From CAWEHT01 sp963808455 (lineage in GTDB: Bacteria; Chloroflexota; Anaerolineae; CG2-30-64-16): a stretch of 5,922 bases of DNA. The translations under genes and the position numbers were made by a program. A model generated the notes under the pieces. That model was not told the DNA's origin. It saw only the letters and a program-made list of their open reading frames with translations, and made no database searches. Below are positions 4,836-5,922 of this stretch, one piece after another. Numbering within the stretch: position 1 is the stretch's first letter; each line of letters opens with the position of its first letter. The stretch lies in the NCBI GenBank assembly GCA_963808455.1, contig CAWEHT010000274.1, forward strand, positions 1 through 5,922. The letters run 5' to 3'.

Positions 4836-5922
4836 GCCGGAGACGTGAGGCTGGCGCTCGATCCGGCGCTCCTGATGCAGCGCTGCGGCCTGGAGCCCGA
4901 CCCGTGGCAGATGGCGCTGCTCCGCTCGCGGCGCGCGTCCGCGCCCTGCTGCTCTGCACCCGGCAGGCAGGCAAGAGCACGGCCACCGCGCTGTATGCCC
5001 TGCACGAGGCGCTTTACGGGCCGCCGGCGCTCGTCCTGCTGCTCTCGCCCAGCCTGCGCCAGTCCGGCGAGCTGTTCCAGAAGGTGGCCGCTTTCTACCG
5101 GTCGCTGGCCGCTGCCGCGGTCCCGGCCGAGCACGAGAGCGCGCTCGAGGCTGGAGCTCGTGAACGGGTCGCGGATCATCAGCCTCCCCGGCAAGGAGGA
5201 GACGATCCGCGGCTACTCCGGCGTGCGCCTGCTGGTAGTTGACGAGGCCGCGCGTGCCCGACGAGCTGTATTACTCGATCCGCCCCATGCTGGCGGTCAG
5301 CCGCGGCCGCCTGATCGCCCTTTCCACGCCGTTCGGCAAGCGCGGCTGGTTCTTCGAGGCCTGGCAAAGCGGCCCCGCAGGGAGCGACGTCCCCGCAGCG
5401 GGCAGCGTCCCCGCAGGGGGCATCGCCGTCGCAGGCGGCAACGTCCCCGCATCGGGCAGCGTCCCCGCATCGGGCAGCGTCCCCGCAGGGGCCAACACTC
5501 CCCGCAGCGGGCAGCGTCCCCGCAGCGGGCAGCGGCAGCCCGCCGGCCGCGAAGCGGCCCAGCAGGTGGCAGCGCACGAAGGTCACGGCCTATGAATGCC
5601 CGCGCATCTCACGAGAATTCCTGGAAGAGGAGCGGGCTTCCATGCCGGCCGGCTGGTTCGCCGCCGAGTACCTGTGCGAGTTCAACGAGTTGGAGGGCGG
5701 GGTATTCACCTACGAGCAGGTCGAGGGCGCGGTAGCCGAGATCGAGCCGCTCTTCGGGATCGGGAGGCGCAAATCATGGCTGAGTTCTACGTAGGCCTCG
5801 ACCTGGGCAGGCCAACGATTTCACTGCCGCCATCGTCGTGAGCCGGCTGGGCCCAGGGGGAAAAGAGCATAGAGCAGAGAGAAACGAAGGACGGACCTAG
5901 CAATACGGGGGGGGGGGGGGGG
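4713..5922 (+). CDS. Terminase large subunit, frameshifted and cut by the window end
   Basis: TerL is the packaging motor and headful nuclease that drives DNA into the procapsid. ATG 4713 with GAGGG at 4702-4706 is the best start in this sequence; GTG 4815, in the last junction repeat, is an alternative. The core begins LALDPALLMQRCGLEPDPWQ (the PDPWQ adenine motif at 4896-4910). Walker A TRQAGKST is at 4958-4981, then LLLSPSLRQSGELFQKVAAFYRSL, NGSRIISLPGKEETIRGYSG, Walker B LLVVDE at 5229-5246, RPMLAV, and LSTPFGKRGWFFEAW with the coupling motif at 5320-5331. A repeat-coded linker follows, then TKVTAYECPRISREFLEEER, GWFAAEYLCEF and the nuclease-fold start GLDLG (5794-5808) with its first catalytic Asp. 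Frame changes are needed near 4930, 5149, 5251, 5500, 5757 and 5808. Motifs are intact across all of them. The rest of the nuclease domain is outside the window. Confidence 0.8.
5380..5545 (+). repeat. 18-bp tandem repeat coding GSVPAA-like hexapeptides inside TerL
   Basis: After a seven-codon variant ending at 5400, units GSVPAG, GIAVAG, GNVPAS, GSVPAS and GSVPAG occupy 5401-5490 in exact 18-bp steps. A 19-bp unit at 5491-5509 shifts the frame, then GSVPAA at 5510-5527 and a degenerate GSGSPP at 5528-5545. The DNA core is GGCAGCGTCCCCGCA. The array lies between FFEAW of the ATPase domain and WQRTKVTAYECPRI that leads to the nuclease domain, where members of this family as I remember them have only a short stretch. 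The odd 19-bp unit is either a real frameshift or a base error in a hard repeat. Confidence 0.8.
5858..5922. other. Probable read-end artefact: A-rich tail and 16-G run
   Basis: From about 5858 the base composition changes abruptly to A- and G-rich text (AAAAGAGCATAGAGCAGAGA) and the window ends in sixteen G from 5907 to 5922. Long terminal G runs are typical of two-colour sequencing when signal is lost. The TerL frame stays open through this tail but the residues make no sense for the nuclease domain, so bases after about 5857 should not be interpreted. Confidence 0.7.

Noticed and set aside
4668..5735. Single 355-residue open frame taken as one protein
   Set aside because: Only its start and a short part near 5151-5250 match TerL; the rest is out-of-frame Arg/Ala/Pro-rich text over segments where another frame gives the conserved motifs.

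Overview
The window is a high-GC, phage-like accessory segment with all recognisable genes on the + strand. Codon use, strongly GC-ending codons and the style of the intergenic hairpin repeats suggest a high-GC bacterium. From memory of similar repeats and of this terminase type I lean towards Chloroflexota, but nothing here proves the phylum. No tRNA, rRNA, integrase or CRISPR array is visible.

Layout: 1-330 is non-coding and holds two copies, 164 bp apart, of an element built from nested palindromes. 378-1412 encodes a winged-helix protein with a C-terminal second domain. The linker between them is encoded by an array of five same-strand DnaA boxes, followed by a 14-bp inverted repeat around an AT-richer spacer. 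This resembles the lambda O gene, where the origin lies inside the initiator gene. 1413-1713 has no gene and contains a GC-rich hairpin and an imperfect inverted repeat. 1714-2070 encodes a small single-span membrane protein with a coiled coil. 2071-2589 has no gene and contains hairpins and a 43-bp tandem repeat. 2590-3817 encodes a FN3-like, probably virion-structural protein broken by one frameshift. 3833-4568 is best read as one terminase small subunit gene (CxxCxH plus HTH start), interrupted by four frameshifts. 4713-5922 is a terminase large subunit (Walker A, Walker B, LSTP motif, start of the nuclease domain), broken by six frameshifts and cut off by the window end. A six-copy 51/52-bp repeat covers the TerS/TerL junction, and an 18-bp repeat encoding GSVPAA-like hexapeptides lies between the ATPase and nuclease domains of TerL.

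Together the genes look like replication and packaging parts of a prophage, a phage or a phage satellite: host DnaA and the initiator could open an internal origin, and TerS/TerL would package the DNA. The first 3.1 kb reads cleanly, but from about 3130 to the end there are about eleven single-base or two-base frame breaks while protein motifs stay intact. The last bases are a 16-G run after an A-rich tail. I therefore suspect base errors at a contig end for many or all of the breaks, with real gene decay as the alternative.
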